Part shown: piece by piece, positions 34,570 to 46,555 of the stretch
Numbering within the stretch: the first letter of the stretch is position 1
How the letters are laid out: each line of letters starts with the position of its first letter
NCBI GenBank assembly: GCA_020091685.1
Contig: CM034601.1
Location: forward strand, 38,214,034 to 38,278,033
Direction: 5' to 3'
DNA: 64,000 bases
Origin: Lutjanus erythropterus
Taxonomy: Eukaryota; Chordata; Actinopteri; Lutjaniformes; Lutjanidae
Notes under the pieces: model-generated
What the model saw: the letters and a program-made list of their open reading frames with translations, nothing else
What the model was told of the DNA's origin: nothing
Databases searched by the model: none
Made by a program: the position numbers and the translations under genes

Positions 34570-35160
34570 GTTTTGTTTTTAGCAGTGACTAGCAACTCTA
34601 CAGTGCGGTTGGTCCACAAAAATTCCCCACCCTTTGGTGGCCAGAAATTTTGCCCTAGGAAGCAAAAAGGAAAAAGAAAGTGTGTGTTTGCGTTTATGCA
34701 AATTGGCTACAAGGGGGCACAGCAGTGGGGGCGCCATATCACAAAAAGGCACATACTTTTCAAATACATTCACAGACTCCCACTGAGTCATGAGCCAAAA
34801 AAACAGCTGATTAATTGATCACGCCATTTGGCAAAAAGGGGACATGGCATTGCAGTGTCCTGTAATAAAAGGCACATAACTTCTAAAGGGATTCATGTAA
34901 TATTAACTCCATTTGTCGTAGACTCCCGCCCCTTTTCTAAAAGCCACACCCCTTTCACACATCATTAACTTCTTGTGTTTGGCTCTTGTGGGAGTCATCA
35001 TTGGACTGAGCAAAGTTCATTTTTCATTGCAGACAGTTTGCCTTTGCATAACTCATGATCTGTCATAGAGTCCTGTGGGAGGCATCCTTGGACTTGGCAG
35101 AAAGTGCCTTTTTAATTGATGTGAGTTAGTCCTGCCCCCTATACTTTAGCCACAGAGCTC
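34570..35160. repeat. Degenerate dispersed repeat (TGGTGGCC ... GCCCCCTATACTTTAGCC)
   Basis: Contains GGGGGCGCCATATCAC, AAAAGGCACATA twice (34744 and 34868), GTGGGAGTCATC and GTGGGAGGCATCC. Similar phrases recur within the block, so it is loosely tandem. I know the pattern from teleost intergenic DNA. No coding content. Confidence 0.45.
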
Positions 35161-35253
35161 AAGTGTTTGTGAGGTTGTGTGTGTTTATTTGTATGGATGC
35201 ATGCATCTCTTGATACATGCACGTATATGGTCACAGCTATTGTGAAGTCATGC

Positions 35254-35254
<1 letters not shown>

Positions 35255-35294
<40 letters not shown>
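35255..35294. repeat. (GT)n microsatellite
   Basis: About 19 uninterrupted TG units. Confidence 0.95.
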
Positions 35295-35295
<1 letters not shown>

Positions 35296-35447
35296 ATTAT
35301 GTTGTCATTTCAACCTGTTTTCAGAAAAACTACTACTACTTATTTCAAGGACTTTCCTAAATCTGCCTTATTTTTGTCTTAGTTGAAATATTTTCCTTGC
35401 ACTGAAAAATTATGCTTTTAGGACTCAACTACAGACAGAAATAACTT

Positions 35448-35975
35448 TACACTGATCAGTCACAACAATAAAACCACCTGCCTAATATAGTAATATTGTG
35501 TATGTCCACATCATACTGCCAAACAGCTCTGACCTGTCGAGGCCTGGACTCCAGAGGACCTCTGAATGTATCCAGTGGTATCTGGCACCAAGACTTTTGC
35601 AGCAAGTCCTGTAAGTTGCGAGGTGGGGCCTCCATGGATCTGACATGTTGTTCAAGTACATCCCACACAGGCACAATCAGATTTAGATCTGTGGAAGTTG
35701 GAGGCCAAGTCAACAAACACCTTGTCAACACCAGGCTGCCTTCTTCCATTGCTCCACGGTCCATTTCCGACACTCACGTGTCCATTGTAGGCACAGCTCT
35801 CCATTGCATCAATCAGGCTTGGGTGCCCATGACCCTCTCCTTCATTGGACCAATTTTAGTAGGTATGAGCCACTGCATACTGCTACACCCCATGAGACTT
35901 GCTATTTTGAAAAATGACTCTGACCCAGTCGTCTAGACATCAAAATCTGGCCCTTGTCAAAGTCACTTTTTATTC
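35448..35975 (-). mobile_element. Tc1-like transposon remnant, internally deleted
   Basis: The outer end TACACTGATCAGTCACAAC is the Tc1-like terminal repeat. The minus strand encodes the C-terminal part of a transposase (35773-35456) with WDVLEQHVRSMEAPPRNLQD. Upstream, further minus-strand pieces correspond to early transposase DNA (TTGACAAGGGCCAGATTTTG), but the middle is missing. The DDE-region phrase reads DLNLIVPVWDVL instead of the usual DLNPIEHLWDVL, so the glutamate is lost. The 5' terminal repeat is absent. Clearly inactive. Confidence 0.85.
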
Positions 35976-35999
35976 TTTATTTGGCTCCCCATTAACTTC

Positions 36000-37200
36000 C
36001 ACAAAGTGGTGGCTAGTCTTCCTGGGGTCCTGGGGCTCTGATCCTTACACTTTTGTCCTGCTTCAGTTCCATCACATCAATATGAAGAAGTGACTGTTCA
36101 CTTTCTGCCTTCTATATTCCACCACTTTACAAATGAAATTGTAACGAGATGATCAGTGCTGTTCACTTCACTTGTGAGTGGTCTTAAACCAGAAAGTTGC
36201 AATGTTGTAATCACAACAGTTAACACAAATTCAACCAATTCCCATGAATTCTGCGTGATCTTGCAATTTTGTCCAAACATCATACATGTACATCTTATGG
36301 ACTGACTCACTGTTTTGTTTCATTATTCACCATTTTCTTTGCATTTATATTTTTTTTATATTAGTTTTTTATTTTTTTAATTGGTCACTGGCACTGAAAA
36401 GAACAGATTTGTCATTGTTATTGACATTTATCAATGCTCTGTGCAGTGTTATTTTATCATTTTGAGCTGTTTTCACTGAGTCTGAGCTCCAAAAAATATT
36501 GTTTTTTGTGGAATACCCTGAGGTCCCCATCTTCATCTACAAATAAAACATATTCTCATTGAATTATTGTAATCCTGAGCCTTTCTGGTAAGGTCACTCA
36601 GAAGACTCAGAACAGAGTGTAGTTGTGTTTCTTGCCTTGATTTTATTGAATTATACAAAAAATGTTCCAACATTCTTTTGCAATTTTCATTGTAAATTTT
36701 TAGAAAAGCTGCTGTGAAATCATTTTCAATCATCAGCATTTTAGGCTGCAACAATCCCCAAAACAGCCCATGAAATCCTGGAAGAACTGCTTGATGTCAT
36801 GGCTGACCAGTTTATATGATCCAGGTTTTTGCAGGTTGAACACTTAATAAAATACATAAAATGAGCTCGATCAGCTAATCCACAAGTAAAAGATAATGAA
36901 ACTATGAAAGGGTTGATGGCAAGTGTCTCTACTTTTGATACTTCAGGTACATTTTGCTGAAAACACTTTGAAACTGTAGCTAAGTATTATGACATTGTAT
37001 TTCTACTTACATAACTGATTACTTCCTCCACCACTGCATATACAGCAACTTTTATGGTGTCTGCACAAAGACACTGCACACATGCACACTGTGTACTGTC
37101 ATGAATCCAAAACAGATGCTTTTAGGAAAATATTGGGTGTTCTGTTAGAGATCTGCCTCCTGCAGGGATAAAGCCTGTTCAACTTGAGCCCTGGGGATTG
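36000..37200. other. Intergenic, no gene seen
   Basis: AT-rich. 36905-37035 resembles the AAGTACATTT repeat (CTTCAGGTACATTTTGCTG ... TTACTTCCTCCACCACTGC). Nothing else is recognised. Confidence 0.4.
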
Positions 37201-37221
37201 GCAGGATAGTCCTTACCCCAC

Positions 37222-37280
<59 letters not shown>
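37222..37280. repeat. (CA)n microsatellite
   Basis: About 29 uninterrupted CA units. Confidence 0.95.
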
Positions 37281-37281
<1 letters not shown>

Positions 37282-39249
37282 AGGGTTTATTAAGATGATA
37301 GATAAGACAGAGAGACAGGGAGAAGAAGGGATGCTGGGTAATAAGGAACAGAGAGGACATTATGCAGTAGAGAATCCCAGCCTCTGCTCTGCAAGGTCGT
37401 AGCTGTTAAACCATTGGGATTTATACCCATACTTTCATAAAATGAAAATGCTAACACACTCAGCTGCCTAATTCCTCTTTTCAGGGAGGACACATTGACA
37501 CAGAAGTCCGTCACGGTGGTCAGAGGAGCAGAAGTCAGATGTATGGGAGCCATGTGACACAGTAGTTATAGTGCAAGCCGTGATTAGAAGTTAATAAGCT
37601 ATGCACATCATCAGTGACCTTGCCTTGGTCTCTTAAGTGCGTGTTTTGCAGGAAAAAACGGCACCTCACGTGCACAAGTTGGAGCCCATGCCAGGACGAG
37701 AAGTGTGTCACTCACTGCCTGCACTGACTTATTTTAGCTTTTGGTTCAAATGGAGAGGTCAGACACGTGTGCAGGTTCCTGTATATGGAACCTACAACAT
37801 ATCCGGTTCATACATGTAGATCTGATTTGATATGGAATTTAACTCCATGAAAGCTGACAAAATGTTACAGCATGCTGCAACTCGTGCCTCACTTGTTCCA
37901 CATCCACTCTGCCTGGATTCAGGTCACACTTTGATGCACAGCAATGTGCTGCAGCAGTCGACTTGAAACTCTATCATTAACTTGCGGCCCTGCCCGCCGC
38001 ACAATGTGATCTTCTTAAGTGTTCACTGTACTAGAACTCATTCAGGGTTGAATGTGGACGGTCCAGTGGACCCATGGCTGCGAAAGATGATATTTTAATT
38101 CCCTCATTTTTATAGAGCCCTCCTGGCTCGGTATCCTTTCACACCAAATGACCTTGACAGACAAAGAAGCCTCAGCATAAATGAACAGGAGCTGGTTAAT
38201 AGTTAATGGCCGTCTCTATTATTACTTGAACTTGAAGCTGTGAAAGTCAGCATGAAAGTTTTTTATGGTAGGTTATGTTAGAAAAACACGGCTTGCTGTT
38301 TGCGAGGAAGGAGACCTTTCTGTTCATGCTGTAAAAAAAAAAATCATACAGGAATTTAGTGGAATCAACTCATCTTTTCTTTTTAACTGAATGTGAATAT
38401 ACAAATTGTATATATTTCAGTTAATTAAACTTAAAATTTCTAGTATTTATTTTCAGGAAATTTCAGAATTTTTTAACCAGGGGTGTTTCCAGACCTTTTT
38501 GCCAGGGGTGGCCCAAGTCAGGCACTGACATATGCAGAGGTGACATGAAGTATGTACATGTGCTTATCTACTAACATTAAAGTATCATACAGTTTCTTAC
38601 ATCCCTGTGTTTTATACTTTAATTTAAAAGATAAATATTACCAATCACAACTTATGAGAGTGGCATCATATAAAATAGAATATAATGCTGACATGCTTTA
38701 ATTTTTAAATCCGCAAATCAAGTTTTTATGATTTATAATTTCAGAATTCGCCATGTAAAAAAATTAAAAGTAGGCTATATATAAAAGAAAACAATTCACA
38801 TTTAAAAATACTCATGAAACATTCAAACCAAGGTCCTGCCTCTCACAGGACAGATAACCAATCATACTTGTGGATAATGGGGTGGCATCTCAATTACAAC
38901 ATGGCTTGAAGGTGTGTCTTTTAATTCATGATGAGCTTAGCTCAAGTTCAGCGGCTGTAAAATGGCAAACACTCCATTTCCTAGAAATTCTTCACAATAA
39001 AAGTTCCATGTTATTTTGTCATTCAAAAGCTTTTATTATGAAGCAGCTGAATCAGGAAATGTTTGGTTTTCCTCAGCGGTAACTTATCACAACTCCTATA
39101 TGGCTGAAAGAAACATGAAACAGTAAAATAAAGCAGATTCCTCAAAGTAAAAACAGCAACACAGGAGAGAAACTAAAATTCAAACCACAGAGATTCAGTT
39201 AGAAGCTACAAAAGAACTCAGAGCTGAACACACAGAGACTTTAAAAAAT
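37281..39249. other. Intergenic; possible conserved block at 38030-38230 and a hAT-like end at 38478
   Basis: 38030-38230 is unique, balanced in composition and free of recognised repeats. From 38478, CAGGGGTGTTTCCAG and CAGGGGTGGCCCAAG resemble a hAT-type left end. No genes seen. Confidence 0.35.
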
Positions 39250-39905
39250 ATCTTGTCTGGGGTTGGCTATAGTCAGCGAGACATCACTGCAAGCACACTT
39301 GGAGGCAAGTCAGGCTCCCTTTGGCCCCACTTAGGACAGGGTCCATCTCGAGTGTGACTCTGCACAGTGCGGCATGGTTTGCCTCAAAAGGTGGCAATGG
39401 AAAAGCCCCAGCATTGTCCTTGTGCCAGTGTCGGAACAAAGTAGCTCCAACAGCAGTAGCTGCAGCTGTAAGCTCTTATCTTAGTGAAGGCATAGATGTT
39501 TATGAAGGTTAAACTGAGCAAAATGTTAATGGAGGCAGGCAGTAAGGAAGGCAGTCACTGAATTTCAACTTCAGAGTGTGTTACTTCAGAGCAGTTGGCT
39601 TTTGTTTTTAGGATAACAGACTTAACTTTACATCTGAACAGCTGATCACTTTACAGAGTAGAACTTGTTATTGTTTGTTATTGTTAGTTGCAATGTTGTG
39701 CTTGTCTTGCACTCCTGTAATGTTCTTGCAGCCTGCCTGAGCTTCCTCAAATCTGGGGAGGAGTGGACCTGGGGAAACAACTTGCTTCAGCCATAGAACA
39801 TATATTTAATAGGATTGCAACCTGTTTAATATACAGTCCTTGGCTCCAACTCTCTACTTGGACCACATTTTTGGATGCGCAATTATTACCTTTTGCTCCT
39901 TTAAG
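39250..39905 (-). repeat. Family D repeat, reverse copy
   Basis: In reverse it starts TAAAGGAGCAAAAGGTAAT, has AGGACTGTATATTAAACAGG, AACAATAACAAAC and TGATCAGCTGTTC, and continues CAGTGACTGCC, the order of 15430-15685. The part before 39430 is less certain. Confidence 0.6.
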
Positions 39906-41262
39906 GCAGCCTGGATACTAACTTTTAAAGTTAAAGCAAACAGTTTATTTTTACAGTGTCCAGATGAGCAAAGGAAAAGGTCTTAAATTATTGTCACTTT
40001 AATAGCTGAAAATTATTGGAAATTTCAATGTCAGCAGCAGGAATGACTCTGGAAAACAAATCATTAAAGAACAGAGAGGAAAAATAACGCTGGTTGATGA
40101 TTTCTTTGGGATTTCCCTTCTCCATATTGTCACCTTTTGCTGCTGAGAGTGCAGAGAAAGCAGAGTAATGGAGTAAAATGCACCCACACTGTAGCAAGCA
40201 GCTTTCTGGCTATCTGTCAGAGGCAGCTGGTTTGTCGCTGCATTTAAGAGTCGGGTGTCTCAGCCACCTGTGTGAGAGAGCCCGCACATAAACGGAAAAA
40301 TTTTCCATTACACATGCTGTAATGGAGTCCAGGAATAAGTAGTGCAGATGGGGTGCTTCCTTTCAACACATCTTTATACTGAACTTCCTTTAACGCGTCT
40401 TTCAAATGATCCGTTCCCACTAGTCATAATGTATCACTATTACATCACTGTGCTCCGGCCTGTTTTCACAGAATTTGGGAATGGAGAATTTATGCCTGAT
40501 TGCAAAGGTGGCATCGTGCCAAAAATGCTGCTTCTGAGACAACTTCACATCAGTGGCTGTGCCTCGTCTGAGGACTGATCACATCATGAATTTGCTCATT
40601 ACCATCTAAATTAGAGGCTGATAACTCCAAAGCTAAATTAGAGCCTAATATGTCTCTCTGTATGAGACTCCTCTTATCTCATCTTCAAGAGCTGCTCGGA
40701 GATAAACACAGAAGTACAACAGAGCAAGATTCACACAGGGCTCAAACACACATTTCTGGAAGTGTATCAGAATTTGGCTAAAAGGCCAAATCCAAAAACT
40801 GTCGCCCACAGGTGTCACGAATATCTTCCAAACAGAAAAAGAGCCTTTGGATTTGCTTTATTCTCTGAAATTCTGCTTCGATGTGGTGCTTTGGTGATCT
40901 CTCATTCATTCTAAATGATAATGCCTGCTCTTTTTTTAAAAAAATCTCCTTAGGTAACAGCCATACTTCACACCCTCACAGTGTGTGTGACACACGGAAA
41001 CCAGCCCCGGTCTCTATTATCTCACCCTCATTTGCATCCAGTGTCCATTCCTGCTGGCTGTCATTTGTTAGGCAAATATTCTACATGCTTCAGGTTGACC
41101 AACCTTCAGCTAATGTCCTATACAATGTCACAGCATCTGCCACAGTCAACAGGTAATAGTAATATTACCTTGCTTTCCATGTTTTTTTGCTTTAATTTCA
41201 AAAATATACATCTTAAAACATCTTAAAGGATGAGTATACTTACCTACTGTAGAACGTTGGGA
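39906..41262. other. Intergenic, no gene seen
   Basis: Unique sequence with short random open frames. 40560-40690 (AAATTAGAGGCTGATAAC ... AAATTAGAGCCTAATATG) contains a repeated word and looks like possible regulatory DNA. No repeat recognised. Confidence 0.35.
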
Positions 41263-41273
41263 TACAGATTTTT

Positions 41274-41468
41274 TTTTTGGCTTTTGCCTTTATATTGGAT
41301 GGTGACAGCTGGATAAATTACAGAAAAGGGAGTAGAGACAGAGAGAGGATGACACGCAGCAAAATGGGGCACAGGCAGGAGTCAAACCGGCAACCGCTGC
41401 AGAGGATTGATAGCCTGGCTACATGGGGCGCACGCTCTACCAACTGAGCTACAGGAGTGTCCCAGGTG
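41274..41468 (-). mobile_element. tRNA-derived SINE, third copy, with 11-bp target duplication
   Basis: On the minus strand it reads GTAGCTCAGTTGGTAGAGC (excellent A box), then GCCGGTTTGACTCCTGCC (B box), a CT-rich body and ATATAAAGGCAAAAGCC. It is flanked by TACAGATTTTT at 41263-41273 and again at 41469-41479. This is the copy with the clearest tRNA head. Confidence 0.9.
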
Positions 41469-41537
41469 TACAGATTTTTAAAAGAATGGTTGATGCATTG
41501 ATGCAGCAGGGGCCGAGATGTCTTTACATACTGGACC

Positions 41538-42064
41538 GATACCGTTTTTAGTCCACAAAACACTGCTGGAGTTTCACAAGAAAAAAGCATAGCTGAATGA
41601 ATGGTGACCAGTTTTCAAACGGAAAAAAAGTAAAAAAACAAAACAAAAAAAACCATAAAATGCATCCATACTGCTTGTCTAGTGTAATCCAAGTCTCCTA
41701 AACTTGCATGCTCACACTGGCACACCACACACACCAGTTCAGAGGAGGTGCATGGCTTCAAGCTAAGGATCTACAGTGAAGATTTAAGCTAAAAACATGG
41801 TGTTTCAAGTTAACTTGGCATGTTGGGACTTTGGGAGACTTGGATTACACCAGATGAGCAGTATGGACACATTTAATGTTTTTTTTTCTGTTGTTTTTTC
41901 CATTTGGAAACAGGTCACCATTCACTTACATTGTTTGAGAGATTCTGCAGCTCTGTTTTCCTGGGAACTTGTGAAACTTTCAAAACTAAACCCGACCTTC
42001 AATCAGCATGTGAATGAGTAGATAATGACTGAATTTTCATTTTTGGGTGAACTATCCCTTTAAG
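41538..42064 (+). mobile_element. Palindromic GGTTCACCC MITE, copy lacking its left end
   Basis: Left-arm words (GTCCACAAAACACTGCTGG) are present but the outer left terminus is lost. The right arm is intact to TTTTTGGGTGAACTATCC and CTTTAA at 42064. The centre has AAGCTAAAAACATGGTG. Confidence 0.85.
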
Positions 42065-42374
42065 ACAGAGTATGCCAAGGTCTGACTATTGCATTCTTGG
42101 GAATTCGAGCTTGGAAAGTTCAACTTAGTCCAAACTCTAGAGGACAGGAGGACGCAGGACACTCAATTTGCAAATGGGACAGTAGTGTTCTTACTGTCAT
42201 CTCTAGTGATCACACTTCAACACAACTGTACACCTCTCCAAAACCATCTTGAGGCTTTTTCAGACACGGACAACCACTAAGCGAACCTTTTCTGAGCTTT
42301 CAGCCACGCTGACTGTGACATGCAGCTATCTGGCCTTGCGACACAGCTGGACTCGTATGATCATGAGATTCAGT

Positions 42375-42450
42375 TTGCTTCAATTCAATTTTATATGTAT
42401 TGCGCCAAATCATAACAAAGTTATCTCAGGGCACGATGTGAGACAAACCA
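42375..42450 (+). repeat. Fragment of a fish repeat (CAATTCAATTTTATATG)
   Basis: TTCAATTCAATTTTATATG, GCGCCAAATCATAACAA and TTATCTCAGGGC match a common teleost repeat whose consensus I recall as ATAGCGCCAAATCACAAC. Short remnant. Confidence 0.5.
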
Positions 42451-42761
42451 TCTGGCATGTCAGTTTAGCAGTCATCTTCACTCTAATGAATATTTACACA
42501 AAACTAAAAGTATACATGCCACAATGCCTCTGTTTTTTTTATATTTGTTATTTTTTATTGAGAAATATTAAGATCTGTACATAAGGACCCAATTAAAAAT
42601 ATGAACCTTATCCTCAACTTCAGACAAACCAATCTTGCAGCAACAAATATTAGATTTCAACTCTGAGACCAACATTTATTTTCCAAAAGGAATTAGCTCC
42701 TTTGATCAAAATGTTATGGAGACAGCAGAGCCAGTGGTAAATGACCAAAGGGCTTTTGGTG

Positions 42762-43407
42762 TTGAAGGGATGGTTCACCCAAAAATGAAAATTCAGTTAC
42801 TCACCCTCATGCTGATTGAAGGTTGGGCTTATTTTGTTAGTCTGCAAAACACTGCTAGAGTTTCACAGGAAAACAGTGTTGCAGAATCTCCCAAACAATG
42901 GAAGTGAATGGTGACCAGTTTTCAAATGTAAAAAATAACTGAAAAAAAAAAAACATAAAATGCCTCCATACTGTTTGTCTGATGTAATCCAAGTCTCCTA
43001 AAGCCCCAACATGCTGTTTGCACACCATCACACTACACACACACAGTTCAGACAGTGTGCATGTTCACGTGAATGTGGCTCCAAGCTAAGAATCTACAGT
43101 GAAGATTCAGGCTAAAAACATGGTGTAAATAACATTTTTTAGTCAAACTGGCATGTTGGGGCTTTAGGAGACTTCGATTACACCAGATGAGCAGTATGGA
43201 GGCATTTCATGTTTTTATTCTGTTGTTTTTTTTCATTTGAAAACTGGTCACCATTCACTTCCATTGTGTCGGAGATTCTGCAACACTGTTTTCCTGTGAA
43301 AAACCAGCAGTGTTTTCTGGACTAAAAAACTAAACCTGACCTTCAATTGGCATGAGGGTCAGTAGATAATGACTGACTTTTCCTTTTTGGGTGAACTATC
43401 CCTTTAA
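42762..43407. mobile_element. Palindromic GGTTCACCC MITE, complete copy
   Basis: The left end TTGAAGGGATGGTTCACCC and right end GGGTGAACTATCCCTTTAA are inverted repeats. The arms continue as inverted copies for about 250 bp: GAATCTCCCAAACAATGG against the reversed GTGTCGGAGATTCTGC, and ACCAGTTTTCAAATG against CATTTGAAAACTGGT. The single-stranded form would fold into a long hairpin. TTGA/TTAA at the ends would suit a TTAA-type target (Kolobok or piggyBac), but this is unproven. No coding capacity. Confidence 0.85.
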
Positions 43408-45316
43408 GACTGTTTTCCCAAAGGCTGACAATGGATGTTGACCAGCTTGAGGTCACCTTGGGAGCTGAGATGAGCTATAGCTTATTAACTCCTACCTACC
43501 TCATCTAATTAGTAAGATTGAAATATGATTGGTTGTACATTTGGTATATTCGTAGTTCAATTTCTTGTGACAATTGCAGGATATTAAAGAATGACACAAA
43601 AGAGAAAGAAACCACGGTTTGGCTTTGTAGCTCTTCATGCTATGTTTGTCCTTTACTTACTGTTGCTTATTTTAACCAAAACCATGATCTTTTACTTGAG
43701 TATTTTTGGTGCCTCACCCTAACCAAACTGCAACCATTTAACCAAGCTGCATTCTCATCATGTTCTCAGCACCATGTTCTCATCAACAGACACCCTTTGC
43801 TGAGATGACTGGCCCAAACGTCTAAGAGAAAAAATGTACTCAAATATGAACCAAACTGTTACTTTCGTGTCTTAAAAATGATCAAAACCTGATTTAGTGT
43901 CACAGCAACAGCTGTAAGATGAAAATTATAGTAAGTTATCATGTTTGTGAGCCTGGCTCAGTTCTCCACTATTTCCACTGCTTGATCAGCGATGCATGCT
44001 GCATTAGCAACCCCAAGTCAGCTCCAAGTGTGTCCTTGATAAAATGAACAGAGCAAGAACATGTCTAATCATCAGGACTGTATTCAGCTAGATGCAGGTT
44101 TGAATTGGAACAATACTTTAGCTGTGACTAATGACGCTCCTCAAGAACACAGGAACACAAGGACGCAGATTGAGAGGGACATAATGTCTTTTAAACTCCC
44201 AATTTTTTTTTTCTTTTGTTTTTTTGAGGAACCTGAAATAACAACCTCTTCAGGAGCTGCTATTGTTTGTTCATGGTGAGTCTCTTCCATGGACACGTCT
44301 TGCTGTTGTCACACCTAAAACCACGCCTGTAGCTGCCAGTAGTCCCTCCAAGGATGCTGATTGGCTGCACCACTTTTGATGCGGACACAAATAGACAACT
44401 TGAAGCCTGGCAAGATTCTCACATGATCCCTGAGGGTTTGGCCTAATTTAAATGCTGATTTGACTCTTTTACCTAAAACAAATAAAGTGGATCATTCACT
44501 TCATTCAAGAACTTTTAGAACAATCCCTTCTTTTGCATTGGAAACAGGTGAAATCTTCTGCATCATCTCATTGCACTGGCAGATTTGTAGTGTCGGTGTT
44601 GTCTTTGTCAACACAAGGCTCGCTGCACAGTAATCTGATCACTCTCACTCTTGTTAGAGTTTTGGTGTCCTCACTGTCCCGTCACTGTGTCGTGTTGTAC
44701 TGCACCATACTGTACTGAGCCGGGCTTTGCATCTAGGCCATGTAGGCAAGCTGCCTTCTGCTGCATGTGTCTGAAACTGAGCTCTGTGCCGGGAAGAGAG
44801 CAGTATAATCAGGGCAGTGTTTTATTTAAAGACTGTAACGTGGGCAGCAGCAATTCTCCGGGGCTTCGATGCTTCACAGCACAGCTCTCATAGAGGTGAT
44901 CAGACCTCCTACTAACTTTTAACACCTCAGCCCTTTTCTCCCCCAACTTCGAATCTGGTGCAATCTGGAGCTGGACAGAGTGTGTGATGCTTTCTTTAAG
45001 ACATTGTGAGTGACAGAAAAAGGATGGAGACCGGCAAGAGATGGAGATATTTCAAGCAAAAGACGGTGGACATCTGTTTTGCATACAAGTTCATTTGTCA
45101 CATGTGTTTGTATGTGCAGGGTCAATGACTTTGTGTGTTTCATTAGTGCTGTAAACATGTGGGTGGACGAGTGTGTGTCGTGCACACTGGCTGTTTGTTT
45201 ATCATGTGTGAGAAGCTTTTCTCTGTGAGTGTGACCCTTAATGGAGCCAACAGCTCCGTCAGTCACTGAGCTCTTTGTGTGCTTCAGTAGGTGAGGCTGA
45301 CTGCAAGAATAACAAT
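43408..45316. other. Intergenic, no gene seen
   Basis: 43650-43770 has TTAACCAAAACCATGATC and CCTCACCCTAACCAAAC, a familiar fish repeat word. The 137-codon minus-strand frame (45332-44919) lacks domains. Nothing else is recognised. Confidence 0.4.
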
Positions 45317-45747
45317 ACACTCTGAAAAACAAGGGTACCGAAAGGGTTCTTTCTGAAGGGCTGAGGTTCTAGCCAGAGCTGTTCACTTCTGAAGAACCCT
45401 TTTACAAAGAAAAAGTTTTTCAAGGGTCCTTTGTGAGACTTTTTCTTTATAAGTGCTAAATTAATAACCATTTTCATCCAGAGAACCCTTTTTAGAAATC
45501 CTCAAAGAATTTTCATCAAGGGTACATCAAGGGTTTTTTCAACAATAATATAAAAGGGTTCTCCATAGAACCTCCTAGGTAGGCTCTAGATGAAACTTGG
45601 AATATTAAAAAGTTCTCTGTAGAACCCACTCAGTGTGATAAACATAAAACCCTGGGAGTATAAAAGGTTCTCAGCAAACCTTCTTGGTAGGTTCTAGGTA
45701 AAACCCTTGGAATTTAAAAAAGGTTGGGTTCTAGAATAACCCTTGAA

Positions 45748-45779
<32 letters not shown>

Positions 45780-46555
45780 TGTAGATAAAATCCTGGTATA
45801 GAGTATAAAAGGGTCTTAGCAAAACTCCATTGGTGGGGTCTAGTAAAACCCTTGGAATATTAAGAAAGTGGGATTCCAGAATAATCATTAGAGTATAAAA
45901 ATGTTTTCATAGAACCCCCTGAGTGTGTTTCAGATAAAACCCTTGGGATATAAATGGTTCTCTGTAAAGCCCTCTCATTGTGTTCTAGGTAAAACCCTGG
46001 GAATGTAAAAAGGTTCTCCATAGAACTCCCTTCATGGGTTCTAGATTAAACCCTAGGAATATAAAAAGCTTCTCGGTAAAAACCCCTTGTTGGGTTTTAA
46101 GTAAAACTCCTGGTATATTAAAAAGTTTGGGTTCTAGAATGACCCTTCGAACATAAAAAGGTTGTCATAGGGCTTTAGATCAAACCCTAAGACTATGAAA
46201 GGTTCTCCATAGAACCTCCAGAGGGTGTTCTAAATTAAAGCCTAGGAATACAAAACAATTCTCAGTGAAACCCCTTGTTCTAGATTAGGCCCTAGGACTA
46301 TAAAAAGGTTCTTGGTAGAACCCTCTGGGTGGGTTCTTGTTGGAACCTTTAGAATCTGCACAGGTTCTGGATAGAAATTTGCACAGATGGTTGTAGGTAT
46401 AGCCCTTTATGTTGTATTCTGGGTAGAACTCTTTGAAAGGGTTCAGAGTGGAACCTTTGTAAAAGGTTCTAAATACAACCAAAAAGAGTGCTCCTATGGG
46501 GAAAAGCTAAAGAACCATCTGTGGTTCTAGTTAGCACCTTTATTTCTAAGAGAGT
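45317..46555. mobile_element. DNA element filled with a ~56-bp minisatellite (GGTTCT ... AGAACCC)
   Basis: Terminal inverted repeats: left ACACTCTGAAAAACAAGGGT, right in reverse ACTCTCTTAGAAATAAAGGT (17 of the first 22 bases match). Flanks are AATAACAAT (45308-45316) and AATAACAAC (46556-46564), an 8-9-bp target duplication. The interior is about twenty diverged units of about 56 bp, each near AAAAGGTTCTCCATAGAACC then GGGTTCTAGATAAAACCC, so each unit also contains short inverted GGTTCT/AGAACC pairs. A (TA)n run at 45748-45776 interrupts one unit. Confidence 0.8.

Noticed and set aside
44919-45332. 137-codon minus-strand frame
   Set aside because: No domain, no codon-like pattern and no splice or promoter context. 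It also runs into the transposon at 45317.
45317-46555. CRISPR-like array
   Set aside because: Units are diverged, contiguous without unique spacers, internally palindromic and enclosed by transposon ends in eukaryotic DNA.
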